Source: an uncultured Sulfitobacter sp. (lineage in GTDB: Bacteria > Pseudomonadota > Alphaproteobacteria > Rhodobacterales > Rhodobacteraceae). From it: a stretch of DNA of 64,000 bases. The position numbers and the translations under genes are program-made. Positions within the stretch are counted from its first letter, which is position 1; each line of letters begins with the position of its first letter. Location: NCBI RefSeq assembly GCF_947500075.1, contig NZ_CANMQS010000009.1:1-64000 (forward strand), in the 5' to 3' direction. The notes beneath the pieces were generated by a model, which saw only the letters and a program-made list of their open reading frames with translations, was not told the DNA's origin and did not search any database. This document shows, one piece after another, positions 25,402 to 33,928 of the stretch.

Positions 25402-25872
25402 ATGAGCCAACCCACCGCATCCCTCGCCAATCAGATGAAAATGCGCGACCGTGAAATGGTCCCGCGCTTTCTGGTCCTTGCCATGTTCGGTCTGATGGGC
25501 CTGTCACTGGCACTGGTGACATTCGCACAGCTGACCGACCAACCGCTGCGCGGCGTTGTGCCCGCAAGCGCCGTGACCCAGTCGCGCCAGATCACGCTTG
25601 AAGGCAGCCGCAACACCGGCGTTTCGGTGCTGGACGCGCAGGGCACTGAACTTGCGCGGTCTGATCTGAACAAATCCGGCTTCATCGACGTGATCTGGGT
25701 CTCCATCAGCCGGGCGCGCAAGATCAACCGTATCGAGGGCAATCCGCCCTTGACGCTGGTGCGCCGTGAAAACGGCCACACCGCCATTATCGACCCTGCC
25801 ACCAACTGGTCCATCGAACTTGTGGGCTATGGGGCAGACAATGTCGCAGCTTTCGCCAGGCTGCTGGACTAA
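25402..25872 (+). CDS. puhC: photosynthetic complex assembly protein PuhC
   Basis: A 156-residue protein with one membrane helix (about 23-43) and a periplasmic domain; PuhC supports RC-LH1 assembly. The start is ATG 25402 or the GTG one codon earlier. GGAG at the end of puhB serves as ribosome site. Order and size match Rhodobacter puhC. Confidence 0.88.
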   Translation: MSQPTASLANQMKMRDREMVPRFLVLAMFGLMGLSLALVTFAQLTDQPLRGVVPASAVTQSRQITLEGSRNTGVSVLDAQGTELARSDLNKSGFIDVIWVSISRARKINRIEGNPPLTLVRRENGHTAIIDPATNWSIELVGYGADNVAAFARLLD

Positions 25873-25895
25873 ACGCTAACCAAAGGGACAAACCA

Positions 25896-26192
25896 ATGGG
25901 ACTTCTGACCAGAACTCGAGAACAAGCACCCTGCACCGTCACCATCTCGCACCGTTTCGAGGAGCTGTCGGCGCATGTGAAATTCACCAACGGCGCCGTG
26001 ATTAACCCCGGTGACAGCGTCCTCGTCCATGGGGCCGAAATCATGGCCCCCTACGGTGAGATCATCGAAGAGGACCGCACCGCCACCATCACCCGCGCCA
26101 GCGGGCTGGAGCGGCTCTGGACCCGGATGACCGGGGATTTCGAATTCATGGAACTGTGCGAATTTTCCTTCTCCGAGGAGGTGCTGTCATGA
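25896..26192 (+). CDS. conserved small protein of the puh-acsF segment, function unknown
   Basis: A 98-residue soluble protein without membrane segments or a recognised catalytic motif. It has a beta-rich look (ISHRFEELSAHVKFTNGAVI, SVLVHGAEIM) and an acidic C-terminus. Small genes commonly occupy this place between puhC and acsF in Rhodobacterales photosynthesis clusters. The stop overlaps the acsF start (ATGA), so synthesis of the two is coupled. A role with AcsF or in complex assembly is only inference. Confidence 0.82.
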   Translation: MGLLTRTREQAPCTVTISHRFEELSAHVKFTNGAVINPGDSVLVHGAEIMAPYGEIIEEDRTATITRASGLERLWTRMTGDFEFMELCEFSFSEEVLS

Positions 26193-27331
26193 ACGCCCAC
26201 TCCAAAACCCCCGACCATTCTGCCTATGCCGCCACTGCCGAAGAGGCGATTGCCGCACAGGACGCGCTTGATGATGGTCCCATGACGTCCGAAAAGGCGA
26301 CCGAAGTCGCGATGCAGAACACGCTGCTCACGCCGCGCTTCTACACCACCGATTTCGATGAGATGGACGCGATAGACGTGACACCCGTGCGCGCCGATTG
26401 GGACGTGCTGATCGATCAGATGAAATCAGATCCGAACAAAGGCCATTTCAAGAAAAACGAAGACTGGGACACCGTCGATTGGGACGGGATGGAGCCGAAG
26501 CTGAAGGCGGAGTTCATCGACTTCCTGATCTCCTCCTGCACGGCGGAATTCTCAGGCTGCGTGCTCTACAAGGAAATGAAGCGCCGTGGCTCGAACGAGG
26601 ACATCACAACCCTCTTCCAGCTGATGGCACGGGATGAGGCGCGGCATGCCGGTTTCATCAACGACGCCCTGCGCGAAGCGGGCATTCGCGTGAACCTTGG
26701 CTTCCTGACGCAGCAGAAGAAATACACCTACTTCCGCCCCAAGTTCATCTACTACGCGACCTATCTGTCAGAAAAGATCGGCTACGCCCGCTACATCACC
26801 ATTTTCCGCCACCTGGAGAAGCATCCCGAACATCGCTTCCACCCGATCTTCAAGTGGTTCCGCGAGTGGTGCAATGATGAGTTCAGCCACGGCGAAGCTT
26901 TCGCCCTGCTGCTGAAAACAGACCCTAAGTTGACCCAAACGACTGGCAACAAGCTGTGGATCAAGTTCTTCCTCACTGCCGTTTACTCAACAATGTGGGT
27001 CCGCGACCACCAGCGGCCTCTGTTCCACGAAGCACTGGGCGTGGACACCACCTGGTACGGGCAGGAGGTTTTCCGCAAGACGTCCGAGATTTCCAAACAG
27101 GTCTTCCCGATCACACTGGACATTGATCACCCGCGCTGGCGTCCGAACCTCGACAAGATGGAAGCGGCCTCCCGTCAGGTGGCCGAAGCCAAGGAACGTG
27201 GCGGCATCGGTGGCATGATCTCTCGCATTGGGGGTATGGCCAAAGCGGCAACCGCCTTTGTCGCGCTCTACACCATCCCCGCCCACAAACATCAGGTGCC
27301 TGCGTCAACGCGCCTGGAACCTGCGTACTAA
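26189..27331 (+). CDS. acsF: oxygen-dependent Mg-protoporphyrin IX monomethyl ester cyclase AcsF
   Basis: A 380-residue di-iron oxidase that forms the isocyclic E ring using O2. Carboxylate and His ligands are visible in the ARDEARHAGF and NDEFSHGEAF motifs. I chose the ATG at 26189 (MNAHSKTPDHS), which overlaps the preceding small gene; an upstream start at 26156 lies inside that gene. No anaerobic cyclase (bchE) is present in the window, in keeping with an aerobic lifestyle. Confidence 0.97.
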   Translation: MNAHSKTPDHSAYAATAEEAIAAQDALDDGPMTSEKATEVAMQNTLLTPRFYTTDFDEMDAIDVTPVRADWDVLIDQMKSDPNKGHFKKNEDWDTVDWDGMEPKLKAEFIDFLISSCTAEFSGCVLYKEMKRRGSNEDITTLFQLMARDEARHAGFINDALREAGIRVNLGFLTQQKKYTYFRPKFIYYATYLSEKIGYARYITIFRHLEKHPEHRFHPIFKWFREWCNDEFSHGEAFALLLKTDPKLTQTTGNKLWIKFFLTAVYSTMWVRDHQRPLFHEALGVDTTWYGQEVFRKTSEISKQVFPITLDIDHPRWRPNLDKMEAASRQVAEAKERGGIGGMISRIGGMAKAATAFVALYTIPAHKHQVPASTRLEPAY

Positions 27332-27339
27332 GGAAAACC

Positions 27340-28140
27340 ATGTCTCCCTGGATCGCCGCATTGATAGCCGTATTCGCCTGGTGGTTCTTCACCGGGGCAA
27401 TCCTGCTGTTGGTGCGGCGGGCCGATGCGGGGGACGCGGTGGCGCATGGTCGCAACGTGTTCCTCACCGTGCCGCTTCTGGCGATTGGCGCGGCAGGCGT
27501 GGTGGTATCCTCCTCAGAGCTGACCGTGCTCAACGTCTACATCGCCTTCCTGTCCACGCTGCTGATCTGGGGCTGGATCGAACTGGCCTTCCTGTCGGGC
27601 GTCATCACCGGCCCCGAACGTCGCCCCTGCCCGGTGGGGCTGACCCCTGGCGACCGTTTCTACCGCGCCTGGCAGACCGTCAGCTATCACGAACTGCTGC
27701 TCGCCTTTGCACTGCTGGTCCTCGTCACGATCACGCGGGGCGCAGAAAACACCTTCGCCTTCTGGACCTATCTGATCCTCTTTGTGGCGCGCATCTCGGC
27801 CAAGCTGAACCTGTTCTTTGGCGTCCCGCGCATCAACACCGAATTCGTGCCGCGCACGCTGGAACACCTCAAAAGCTACTTCCGCACCGGCCCGATCACC
27901 ATGGCCTTCCCCATCGGCATCACCTTTCTGTCGATCGCCGCGGCCTGTTTTGGCGAACGGCTCTATGCCGCGACGCTGCCTGCCGATGCCATCGGCTTCG
28001 CCCTGCTGACCGCTCTGGCCAGCCTCGCAACCCTCGAACATTGGCTGATGGTGGTGCCGCTGCCTGATGCCAAGCTCTGGCGCTGGATGCTGCCGGAAAC
28101 GACACAATACCAAGACAAGGACAAGACCCATGAACTTTGA
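27340..28140 (+). CDS. puhE: photosynthetic complex assembly protein PuhE
   Basis: A 266-residue polytopic membrane protein with about seven hydrophobic segments and the family segment [21 protein letters not shown]. PuhE modulates photosystem levels in Rhodobacter. It follows acsF and overlaps hemA by 11 bp. Confidence 0.9.
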   Translation: MSPWIAALIAVFAWWFFTGAILLLVRRADAGDAVAHGRNVFLTVPLLAIGAAGVVVSSSELTVLNVYIAFLSTLLIWGWIELAFLSGVITGPERRPCPVGLTPGDRFYRAWQTVSYHELLLAFALLVLVTITRGAENTFAFWTYLILFVARISAKLNLFFGVPRINTEFVPRTLEHLKSYFRTGPITMAFPIGITFLSIAAACFGERLYAATLPADAIGFALLTALASLATLEHWLMVVPLPDAKLWRWMLPETTQYQDKDKTHEL

Positions 28141-29344
28141 TGCCCTTTTCCAGACCCAACTTGATACCTTGAAAGAAGAGGGCAATTACCGCTATTTTGC
28201 GGAGCTTGAGCGCAAAGCGGGCAAGTTCCCCAAGGCCGCCAACCACGTGGATGGTGAGACGCGCGATGTCACGGTCTGGTGTTCAAACGACTATCTGGGC
28301 ATGGGTCAGAACCCGATTGTGATCGACGCCATGTGCGAAGCCGTCCAGCGGACGGGCACCGGTGCCGGCGGCACGCGGAACATCTCAGGCACCAACCACG
28401 ATCATCTGCTGCTGGAGCGCGAACTGGCCGATCTGCATGGGAAAGAAGCGGCACTTCTGTTCACCTCCGGATACGTCTCTAACTGGGCCGCGTTGTCTTG
28501 TCTTGGCAGCCGGTTGGCGAATTGCGTGATCCTGTCGGATTCCGGCAACCATGCCTCCATGATCGAAGGCATTCGCCATTCGCGCGCACAAAAGGTCATC
28601 TGGAAGCACAACGATGTCGCCGATCTGGAAGCCAAGCTGGCCGCCCTGCCCGCCAACGTCCCGAAAATCGTCGCGTTTGAGAGCGTCTATTCCATGGATG
28701 GGGACATCTGCCCCATGCGTGAAATCGTCGAAGTGGCCGAGAAATACGGCGCCATGACCTATCTTGACGAAGTCCACGCTGTGGGCATGTACGGCCCGCG
28801 TGGCGGTGGCGTCAGTGAACGCGAAGGCCTCGCCGACCGTATTACGCTGATCGAAGGCACCCTTGGCAAAGCCTTCGGCGTTGTCGGCGGCTACATCACC
28901 GGCTCCGCAGCACTCTGCGATTTCATCCGCAGCTTTGCGTCGGGTTTCATCTTCACCACCGCCCTGCCCCCGGCCGTTGCGGCAGCCGCGCGCGCGTCAA
29001 TCATCCACCTCAAGGAAAGCAGCGTCGAACGGGACCGGCAAAAGGAACAGGTCGCCAAACTCCGCACGATGCTGGATCGCCATGGCATCCCGCACATGCT
29101 GAACGAAAGCCACATTATTCCGGTTATGATCAAGGACCCGGTTAAAACCCGGATGCTGGCTGATTATCTCATGGACGAATGGGGCATCTACGTGCAGCCC
29201 ATCAACTATCCCACCGTGCCCAAAGGCACCGAACGGCTGCGGTTCACGCCGTCACCGCTGCATACGGACAAGGATCTGGCCTATCTCGTCGAAGCACTGT
29301 CTCACCTGTGGAAGCAATGCGCGATCAGCCACGCGGTCGCGTGA
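28130..29344 (+). CDS. hemA: 5-aminolevulinate synthase
   Basis: A 404-residue PLP enzyme that condenses glycine and succinyl-CoA into 5-aminolevulinate, the first tetrapyrrole step. The conserved [24 protein letters not shown] and the PLP lysine in EGTLGKAFG are present. I chose ATG 28130 ([14 protein letters not shown]), which lies inside the puhE end. Its place at the end of the superoperon ties precursor supply to pigment synthesis. Confidence 0.97.
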   Translation: MNFDALFQTQLDTLKEEGNYRYFAELERKAGKFPKAANHVDGETRDVTVWCSNDYLGMGQNPIVIDAMCEAVQRTGTGAGGTRNISGTNHDHLLLERELADLHGKEAALLFTSGYVSNWAALSCLGSRLANCVILSDSGNHASMIEGIRHSRAQKVIWKHNDVADLEAKLAALPANVPKIVAFESVYSMDGDICPMREIVEVAEKYGAMTYLDEVHAVGMYGPRGGGVSEREGLADRITLIEGTLGKAFGVVGGYITGSAALCDFIRSFASGFIFTTALPPAVAAAARASIIHLKESSVERDRQKEQVAKLRTMLDRHGIPHMLNESHIIPVMIKDPVKTRMLADYLMDEWGIYVQPINYPTVPKGTERLRFTPSPLHTDKDLAYLVEALSHLWKQCAISHAVA

Positions 29345-29404
29345 CGCAGCGGCACGGACACCTGTAGGGAACAAACCACGGGCCGTTGCGGTTGGGTTGC
29401 TGTA

Positions 29405-29983
29405 ATGGCCTCACATCTCCCTTTCCGCGCGGTGCTGCGCAACAGCGAAATCGTGCTTGTCCGGGAGGTTGTCCCGGACGACCGCAAGTCCATGCGCGAA
29501 GGGTTTGAGAAGCTCTCCAAACAATCGCGGTTCTTTCGCTTTCTGGCACCCCACCGGCATCTGTCGGAGGCGGAACTGGACCGATTCACCGAAGCCAACA
29601 CTGATGAGCATTTCGCCATCGGGGCCGCTTCCATCGGGGTCGAGGCGAACATGCCCCTCGCGACCGCGCGTTTTGTGCGCGTCGCCAAAGGCTCTGAGGA
29701 AGCCGAATTTGCCATCACCATCATCGACAGCCATCAACGGCTCGGTCTTGGCTCCTTGCTGCTGCGCACCCTCGCACGGGAGGCGCAGCGCCGGGGTATC
29801 CAACGGTTTACCGCCCTCGTGCATCACGACAACGCAGGGATTCAGGCTCTGATGAAGCGGTTTGGCGGCTACCGCCAATCCGGCGGCGTGGCTGAGCAAT
29901 GGGTGCTTCCCCTGCCCCTTACACCCGCCCCCACGCTCTCCATCCAACCCAATGAGATCGCGATCTGGCCAAAGCGGTCTTAA
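29405..29983 (+). CDS. GNAT family N-acetyltransferase
   Basis: A 192-residue protein with the GNAT fold: an N-terminal segment (REVVPDDRKSMREGFEKLS) and the acetyl-CoA loop HQRLGLGSLLLRTLARE (about 114-130). The substrate is unknown. It stands between hemA and a toxin-antitoxin pair in what looks like an accessory insertion in the tetrapyrrole segment. Confidence 0.85.
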   Translation: MASHLPFRAVLRNSEIVLVREVVPDDRKSMREGFEKLSKQSRFFRFLAPHRHLSEAELDRFTEANTDEHFAIGAASIGVEANMPLATARFVRVAKGSEEAEFAITIIDSHQRLGLGSLLLRTLAREAQRRGIQRFTALVHHDNAGIQALMKRFGGYRQSGGVAEQWVLPLPLTPAPTLSIQPNEIAIWPKRS

Positions 29984-30018
29984 CCCCGTTGCAGCAAATC
30001 CTTGGCGCAGGCCTACGT

Positions 30019-30035
30019 TTGGCATATATTGCCAA
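30019..30035. promoter_or_regulatory. palindromic operator/promoter of the ParD-ParE pair
   Basis: TTGGCA and TGCCAA form a perfect 6-bp inverted repeat around TATAT, 25 bp before the antitoxin ATG. The TATAT spacer could be part of a -10 box. Such palindromes are typical autoregulatory sites for antitoxin dimers; this is inference from position. Confidence 0.6.
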
Positions 30036-30060
30036 TAGTCGCTTCAAGGAGTTCCCCTCA

Positions 30061-30338
30061 TGGCCACCCGCAATGTCGTCCTCACTGAACAACAAGACCA
30101 GTTGGTTAACGATCTGGTAAGCTCCGGCCGCTACCAGAATGCGTCAGAAGCCCTGCGCGCAGGGCTGCGCCTGCTGGAGCGGGAGGAAGCCGGGTTGGAT
30201 GCGTTGAGAGAGCGGTTGGAGCAAGGGTTGCGAGAGGCCCATTCCGGGGAGCGCGCAGAAGGAACAGGGGAAGAGGTCATTCGACGTGCCTTTGCCACAG
30301 CACGCGCGCGTTATGAAGAAAGCCACAAGGTTGGCTAA
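30061..30338 (+). CDS. parD: ParD-family antitoxin
   Basis: A roughly 92-residue antitoxin with an N-terminal ribbon-helix-helix (MATRNVVLTEQQDQLVNDLV ... YQNASEALRAGLRLLE) and an acidic, variable C-terminus that would cover the toxin. CAAGGAG sits just before the start. It overlaps the toxin gene by 26 bp. Such pairs often stabilise plasmids by killing plasmid-free cells. The start ATG is at 30060-30062. Confidence 0.9.
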
Positions 30339-30663
30339 GTACTATACGCTAACACCGGGCGCGGAACGCCGTTTGGCGGATATTGCCCTTTGGACGATTG
30401 AGAACTTCGGCCCCGGACAGGCTGATGTTTACATCACGTCCCTGATTGACCGGTGCGACGCCATTGTAGCCGGTGACGCGCACCTTCGAACGCCAGCGTC
30501 CTTTTCAGAGAATTTTCCAAAAACCCAGATCTTGCTGGCAAAAGCCGAATCTCATTTTGTCGTCTTTGCGGAACTCGGCGATGAATACGTCATCTTCGAT
30601 TTTCTGCACGAGCGCAGCGACCTTCCCCGCCAGTTGAACGCGCTGATCGAAAAGTTCGCCTAA
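30313..30663 (+). CDS. parE: RelE/ParE-family toxin
   Basis: A 116-residue toxin of the RelE/ParE superfamily (YYTLTPGAERRLADIALWTIENFG ... IFDFLHERSDL). I start it at ATG 30313 inside the antitoxin gene; a longer frame from 30286 would lie further within parD. Its 3' end overlaps the end of the convergent hemC gene by 4 bp. Confidence 0.87.
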   Translation: MKKATRLAKYYTLTPGAERRLADIALWTIENFGPGQADVYITSLIDRCDAIVAGDAHLRTPASFSENFPKTQILLAKAESHFVVFAELGDEYVIFDFLHERSDLPRQLNALIEKFA

Positions 30664-31607
30664 CCCCGCCAGTCAAAGAACCCCTCACCCGCCTGGGCGA
30701 GCAATTTCCCGGCCATCTCGCGCCCGGCCTCTGCGCCATCTTCGATCACACAAGACAGCGCGTCATCCACCGCTTCGGATCCATCAGGCCGCAGCACCTC
30801 TCCGCGCAGATGCAACGTGCCGCCCTCCAGCACAGCCAAGCCGGCAATCGGCGTCTCACAGGACCCGTCAAGGGCGGCCAGAAACGCCCGCTCCGCCGCC
30901 AACCGCTGACCGGTGGTCCCGTCATGGATCGCTTCCAGCATCTCCGCCGCGCGGCTGTCCTCCACCCGTCGCTCAATCCCGATGGCCCCCTGCGCGACCG
31001 CAGGCAGCATCGTCTCGACTTCAATCGCCGTTTTTGGCACCTCGTCCATCTTCAGCCGCTTGAGGCCCGCCATCGCCAGGAACGTCGCTTCCGCCACGCC
31101 TTCCTCCAGCTTCTTCAGCCGGGTCTGCAAATTTCCGCGAAACTCCACCACGTCCAGATCCGGCCGCCGCAGCTTCAGCTGTGCCTTGCGCCGCAAGCTC
31201 GACGTGCCCACAACCGTGCCCGGCGCCAGTTCCTCCAGACCGGAGGCGCGCGGAGAGATAAACGCATCGCGCACGTCCTCGCGCGGCAAATACGTCTCTA
31301 ACACAAGGCCTTCGGGCTGTAGGGTTGGCATATCCTTCATCGAATGCACCGCGATGTCGATCTTGCCCGACAACATGTCGTCCTCAATCTCGCGGGTAAA
31401 CAAGCCCTTGCCGCCGATCTCTTTCAACGGGCGGTCGATGATCTTGTCGCCGGTGGTTTTGATCACCACGATCTCGAACGCGTCAAAGGGCAGATCAAAC
31501 GCCTTGGCCAGCCGTTCGCGGGTCTCATACGCCTGCGCCAACGCCAGGGGCGATCCACGGGTGCCAATCATCAAAGGTGCTTGCGGGGTAGGTAAATTCA
31601 GACTCAT
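30660..31607 (-). CDS. hemC: hydroxymethylbilane synthase (porphobilinogen deaminase)
   Basis: A 315-residue enzyme that polymerises four porphobilinogens. It shows MIGTRGSPLALAQA near the start, KDMPTLQPEGL, and the dipyrromethane-attaching Cys in DGSCETPIAGLAVLEGG. I chose ATG 31607 (MSLNLPTPQAPLMIG); the open frame to 31814 runs into hemE antisense. It is divergent from hemE with a PpsR site between. Confidence 0.96.
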   Translation of the reverse strand: MSLNLPTPQAPLMIGTRGSPLALAQAYETRERLAKAFDLPFDAFEIVVIKTTGDKIIDRPLKEIGGKGLFTREIEDDMLSGKIDIAVHSMKDMPTLQPEGLVLETYLPREDVRDAFISPRASGLEELAPGTVVGTSSLRRKAQLKLRRPDLDVVEFRGNLQTRLKKLEEGVAEATFLAMAGLKRLKMDEVPKTAIEVETMLPAVAQGAIGIERRVEDSRAAEMLEAIHDGTTGQRLAAERAFLAALDGSCETPIAGLAVLEGGTLHLRGEVLRPDGSEAVDDALSCVIEDGAEAGREMAGKLLAQAGEGFFDWRG

Positions 31608-31622
31608 ACCCTTTCGTACCCC

Positions 31623-31640
31623 TGTAAACCTTTCCTGACA
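31623..31640. promoter_or_regulatory. PpsR operator, hemC-hemE region
   Basis: TGTAAACCTTTCCTGACA fits TGT-N12-ACA and lies 16 bp upstream of the hemC start and 63 bp upstream of hemE. Only one site was found here, unlike the pairs elsewhere. Confidence 0.75.
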
Positions 31641-31702
31641 ACTCTTGTGTCCCCGCCCTTCTGGGGTAAAAAGGAAACAGCCCTTTTCTAAGAGAGAACA
31701 AC

Positions 31703-32737
31703 ATGACCGCCCAGAAAACCATCCTGCGCGCCCTTGCGGGTGAAACACTGCCGACGCCCCCGATCTGGATGATGCGGCAGGCAGGGCGGTACCTGCCCGA
31801 GTACAAGGCGACACGCGCGCAGGCGGGCGATTTTCTGTCGTTGTGCTATAACCCCGAACTGGCAGCGGAGGTCACGTTCCAACCCATCCGCCGCTATGGT
31901 TTTGATGCAGCGATCCTCTTTGCGGACATCCTGCTGGTGCCCCAGGCCCTCGGTGCCGATCTGTGGTTCGTCACCGGCGAAGGGCCAAGGCTGTCCACGA
32001 TCACCACCCAGGCGGAGGTGGACGCACTGAAACCCGTTGAAGCGATCCACGACACGCTGAACCCCATCTATGAAACGGTCAAAATCCTCTCCAAAGGTCT
32101 GCCCGAAGAAACCACATTGATCGGTTTCGCAGGCGCGCCCTGGACCGTGGCCACCTATATGATCGCCGGGCGGGGCACGCCGGATCAAGGACCTGCCCAC
32201 GGGCTGAAGGCCGAGAACCGCGCGGTGTTTGACGCCCTGCTGGAGCGGATCACCGAAGCGACGATCCACTACCTCAGTGCCCAGATCGAGGCAGGAGCGG
32301 AAGTGGTCAAGATCTTCGACAGCTGGGCTGGATCGCTGCAAGGCGCTGATTTTGATGACTATTCCCTCAAACCCATGCGACAGATCACCCAAGCCATCAA
32401 GGAAAAGCACCCCGGCATTCCGGTCATCGCCTTCCCCCGTGGCGCAGGCGAACGCTATGTCGGTGCTCATGACGCCATCGGCGCGGACTGTGTGGCGATT
32501 GACGACGGTGTTGATGCGGCCTGGGCCGCGGAACACGTCCAGACGGGCGGCTGTGTGCAGGGCAACCTGAAATCCTCCCACATGGTCACAGGCGGCGACG
32601 CGCTGGTGTCCGAGACGCGGCGGATTGTCGATGCGCTTTCAAACGGGCCGCATATCTTCAATCTGGGTCATGGCATCACGCCGGATGCGGATCCTGAGAA
32701 CGTGCAACTGATGATCGACACGGTGCGCGGCAAGTAG
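31703..32737 (+). CDS. hemE: uroporphyrinogen decarboxylase
   Basis: A 344-residue enzyme converting uroporphyrinogen III to coproporphyrinogen III. The two family signatures are visible: [13 protein letters not shown] near residue 20 and [14 protein letters not shown] near 140. It ends 17 bp from the end of the convergent replication initiator gene, so it marks the edge of the replication module. Confidence 0.97.
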   Translation: MTAQKTILRALAGETLPTPPIWMMRQAGRYLPEYKATRAQAGDFLSLCYNPELAAEVTFQPIRRYGFDAAILFADILLVPQALGADLWFVTGEGPRLSTITTQAEVDALKPVEAIHDTLNPIYETVKILSKGLPEETTLIGFAGAPWTVATYMIAGRGTPDQGPAHGLKAENRAVFDALLERITEATIHYLSAQIEAGAEVVKIFDSWAGSLQGADFDDYSLKPMRQITQAIKEKHPGIPVIAFPRGAGERYVGAHDAIGADCVAIDDGVDAAWAAEHVQTGGCVQGNLKSSHMVTGGDALVSETRRIVDALSNGPHIFNLGHGITPDADPENVQLMIDTVRGK

Positions 32738-32750
32738 AGCGCCCAAAACA

Positions 32751-32762
32751 GACCCTATTCCA
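32751..32762 (+). repeat. 12-bp repeat GACCCTATTCCA, copy 1
   Basis: It overlaps the stop codon of the replication initiator gene. An identical copy lies at 33601-33612, on the other side of that gene. It may be a stray binding site for the initiator. Confidence 0.45.
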
Positions 32763-33432
32763 CCACATCAATGGTGTTCACGTCCCCATCCACCGCTTGG
32801 CAGGCGGTCAGGATCGCGCCTGTCAGATGGGTCTGCACATACGCCGCATGAAACCGGCTGGGCGCTTGCAGGGTCAACCGCCCCCCTGCCCTGTCCACCC
32901 GCCTGAGCGCCTGGAGCCACGCCCCATAGCGCCCTGCGTCCTGTTGATAGAGGATCGCCCGCGCCAGCCCCCACTCGGTGGCGTCAGACACGTCAGGGGC
33001 GGTCACCGAGCCTTTGACCGGAAACGGCACCACAGTCTCTGCTGGCGCGCCTTCCAGCCGGACCACGAAATCAGAGCCTATCTCAGGCCAAATCGCCTTT
33101 GTTGCCCCCAACATCTTCTCGGTATCAAGCCCGTAGGTGGTCACCCTGCCCCGCGCGCCCTGCGTGCGCACCACCAGCCAGCCCAGGCCGCGCAGCTTGG
33201 CCATCTCGCGTTTCACCGTGCGTTCATTGCAGGACCACAGCCGGGCAATCTCCCGCTGTCCAATCGACAGCTCATCGCGACCCCAGTTGTACCGGGCCGT
33301 CAGCAGCGTGATCAGCCGAAGCACCATGCGCTGATCGTGCTTGCCCAACGACAGCGCATACGCTCCAAGCGCTGTGATCACGTCGTATTTCCGCGCAGAA
33401 GCCCCCGGCCCTGCCAGTTTTTTATGGAGCAT
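32755..33432 (-). CDS. DnaA-like plasmid replication initiator
   Basis: A 225-residue protein from the ATG at 33432. A central winged-helix-like segment (ELSIGQREIARLWSCNERTVKREMAKLRGLGWLV in pieces, about 55-90) and a C-terminal part resembling the DnaA N-terminal domain (YGAWLQALRRV, LTLQAPSRFHAAYVQTH) match the DnaA-like replicases described from Rhodobacterales plasmids. It lacks the AAA+ domain of chromosomal DnaA. AAAGGCGG supports the start at 33432; longer starts at 33480 or 33555 are possible. Its neighbours are parAB and a repeat-rich gap, which supports a role as replication initiator. Confidence 0.82.
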   Translation of the reverse strand: MLHKKLAGPGASARKYDVITALGAYALSLGKHDQRMVLRLITLLTARYNWGRDELSIGQREIARLWSCNERTVKREMAKLRGLGWLVVRTQGARGRVTTYGLDTEKMLGATKAIWPEIGSDFVVRLEGAPAETVVPFPVKGSVTAPDVSDATEWGLARAILYQQDAGRYGAWLQALRRVDRAGGRLTLQAPSRFHAAYVQTHLTGAILTACQAVDGDVNTIDVVE

Positions 33433-33885
33433 ATGCTCGCCCGCCTTTAGTTTGCACCGATTGGTGCGTCGCCTCATCGTCAGGATCTTCTGCCCTGATC
33501 GCGGTCTGCCGGGAAACTCAACGCTTTTCGGCGACCATGCCTGATTTGCGTCCAAAGATACGATTCTGTCAAGGGATTGCTGTGGAGGGTTCTCTGAACT
33601 GACCCTATTCCAAATGAAATTTGAAGGTATATAGGTATTGGGGGACAGACTGAGTGGCCCCTATTCAGAGCCTTTTGTCCCCTATTAGGCTCTTGCACCC
33701 AGAAACCTGTCCCCCTGTTTTAGGCCCCGGCATACGCTGTCCGACCCCCGTTCCGATTCGCCGCAAACCCCAGCATTTCCTCGCCAATCACAGAATAATG
33801 CAATTTACTTCTTTTTCAAAATCAGCGTAAATCAGGAAAGAGGCAGAATTAGCGTCCTGCGGTTTTTTGCATTTCCGAAGAACCT
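33433..33885. other. probable replication origin region between initiator and parA
   Basis: No gene is visible in this stretch, the largest gene-free region in the window. It contains a family of short related sequences around CCCTATT, both strands of an AT-rich segment (about 33780-33850), and leads to a parS-like site before parA. Plus-strand base composition changes from C-rich to G-rich around here. Together these suggest the plasmid origin; no classical DnaA box (TTATCCACA) was found. Confidence 0.65.
33601..33723 (+). repeat. iteron-like short repeats near CCCTATT
   Basis: Related sequences on the plus strand are GACCCTATTCCA at 33601, GGCCCCTATTCAG at 33656, TGTCCCCTATTAGG at 33676 and TGTCCCCCTGTTTTAGG at 33709. 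The inverse orientation appears as TATTGGGGGACAG at 33636-33648. They are degenerate and irregularly spaced, about 20 to 55 bp apart. Such repeats next to an initiator gene often bind the initiator. Confidence 0.5.
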
Positions 33886-33901
33886 TGTCCCTGCGGGGAC
33901 A
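33886..33901. repeat. parS-like palindrome, copy 1 (upstream of parA)
   Basis: TGTCCCTGCGGGGACA lies 27 bp before parA, where it could also serve for autoregulation. One centre mismatch breaks the symmetry. Confidence 0.7.
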
Positions 33902-33928
33902 CCAAGCAGGCACACAAGGGACAAGAGC

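Noticed and set aside
31647..31668. TGTCCCCGCCC... in the hemC-hemE gap as a parS-like site
   Set aside because: Only the left half matches; the right half is unrelated.
33541..33928. Classical DnaA boxes in the putative origin
   Set aside because: No TTATCCACA or one-mismatch version was seen; only the CCCTATT-type repeats are present.
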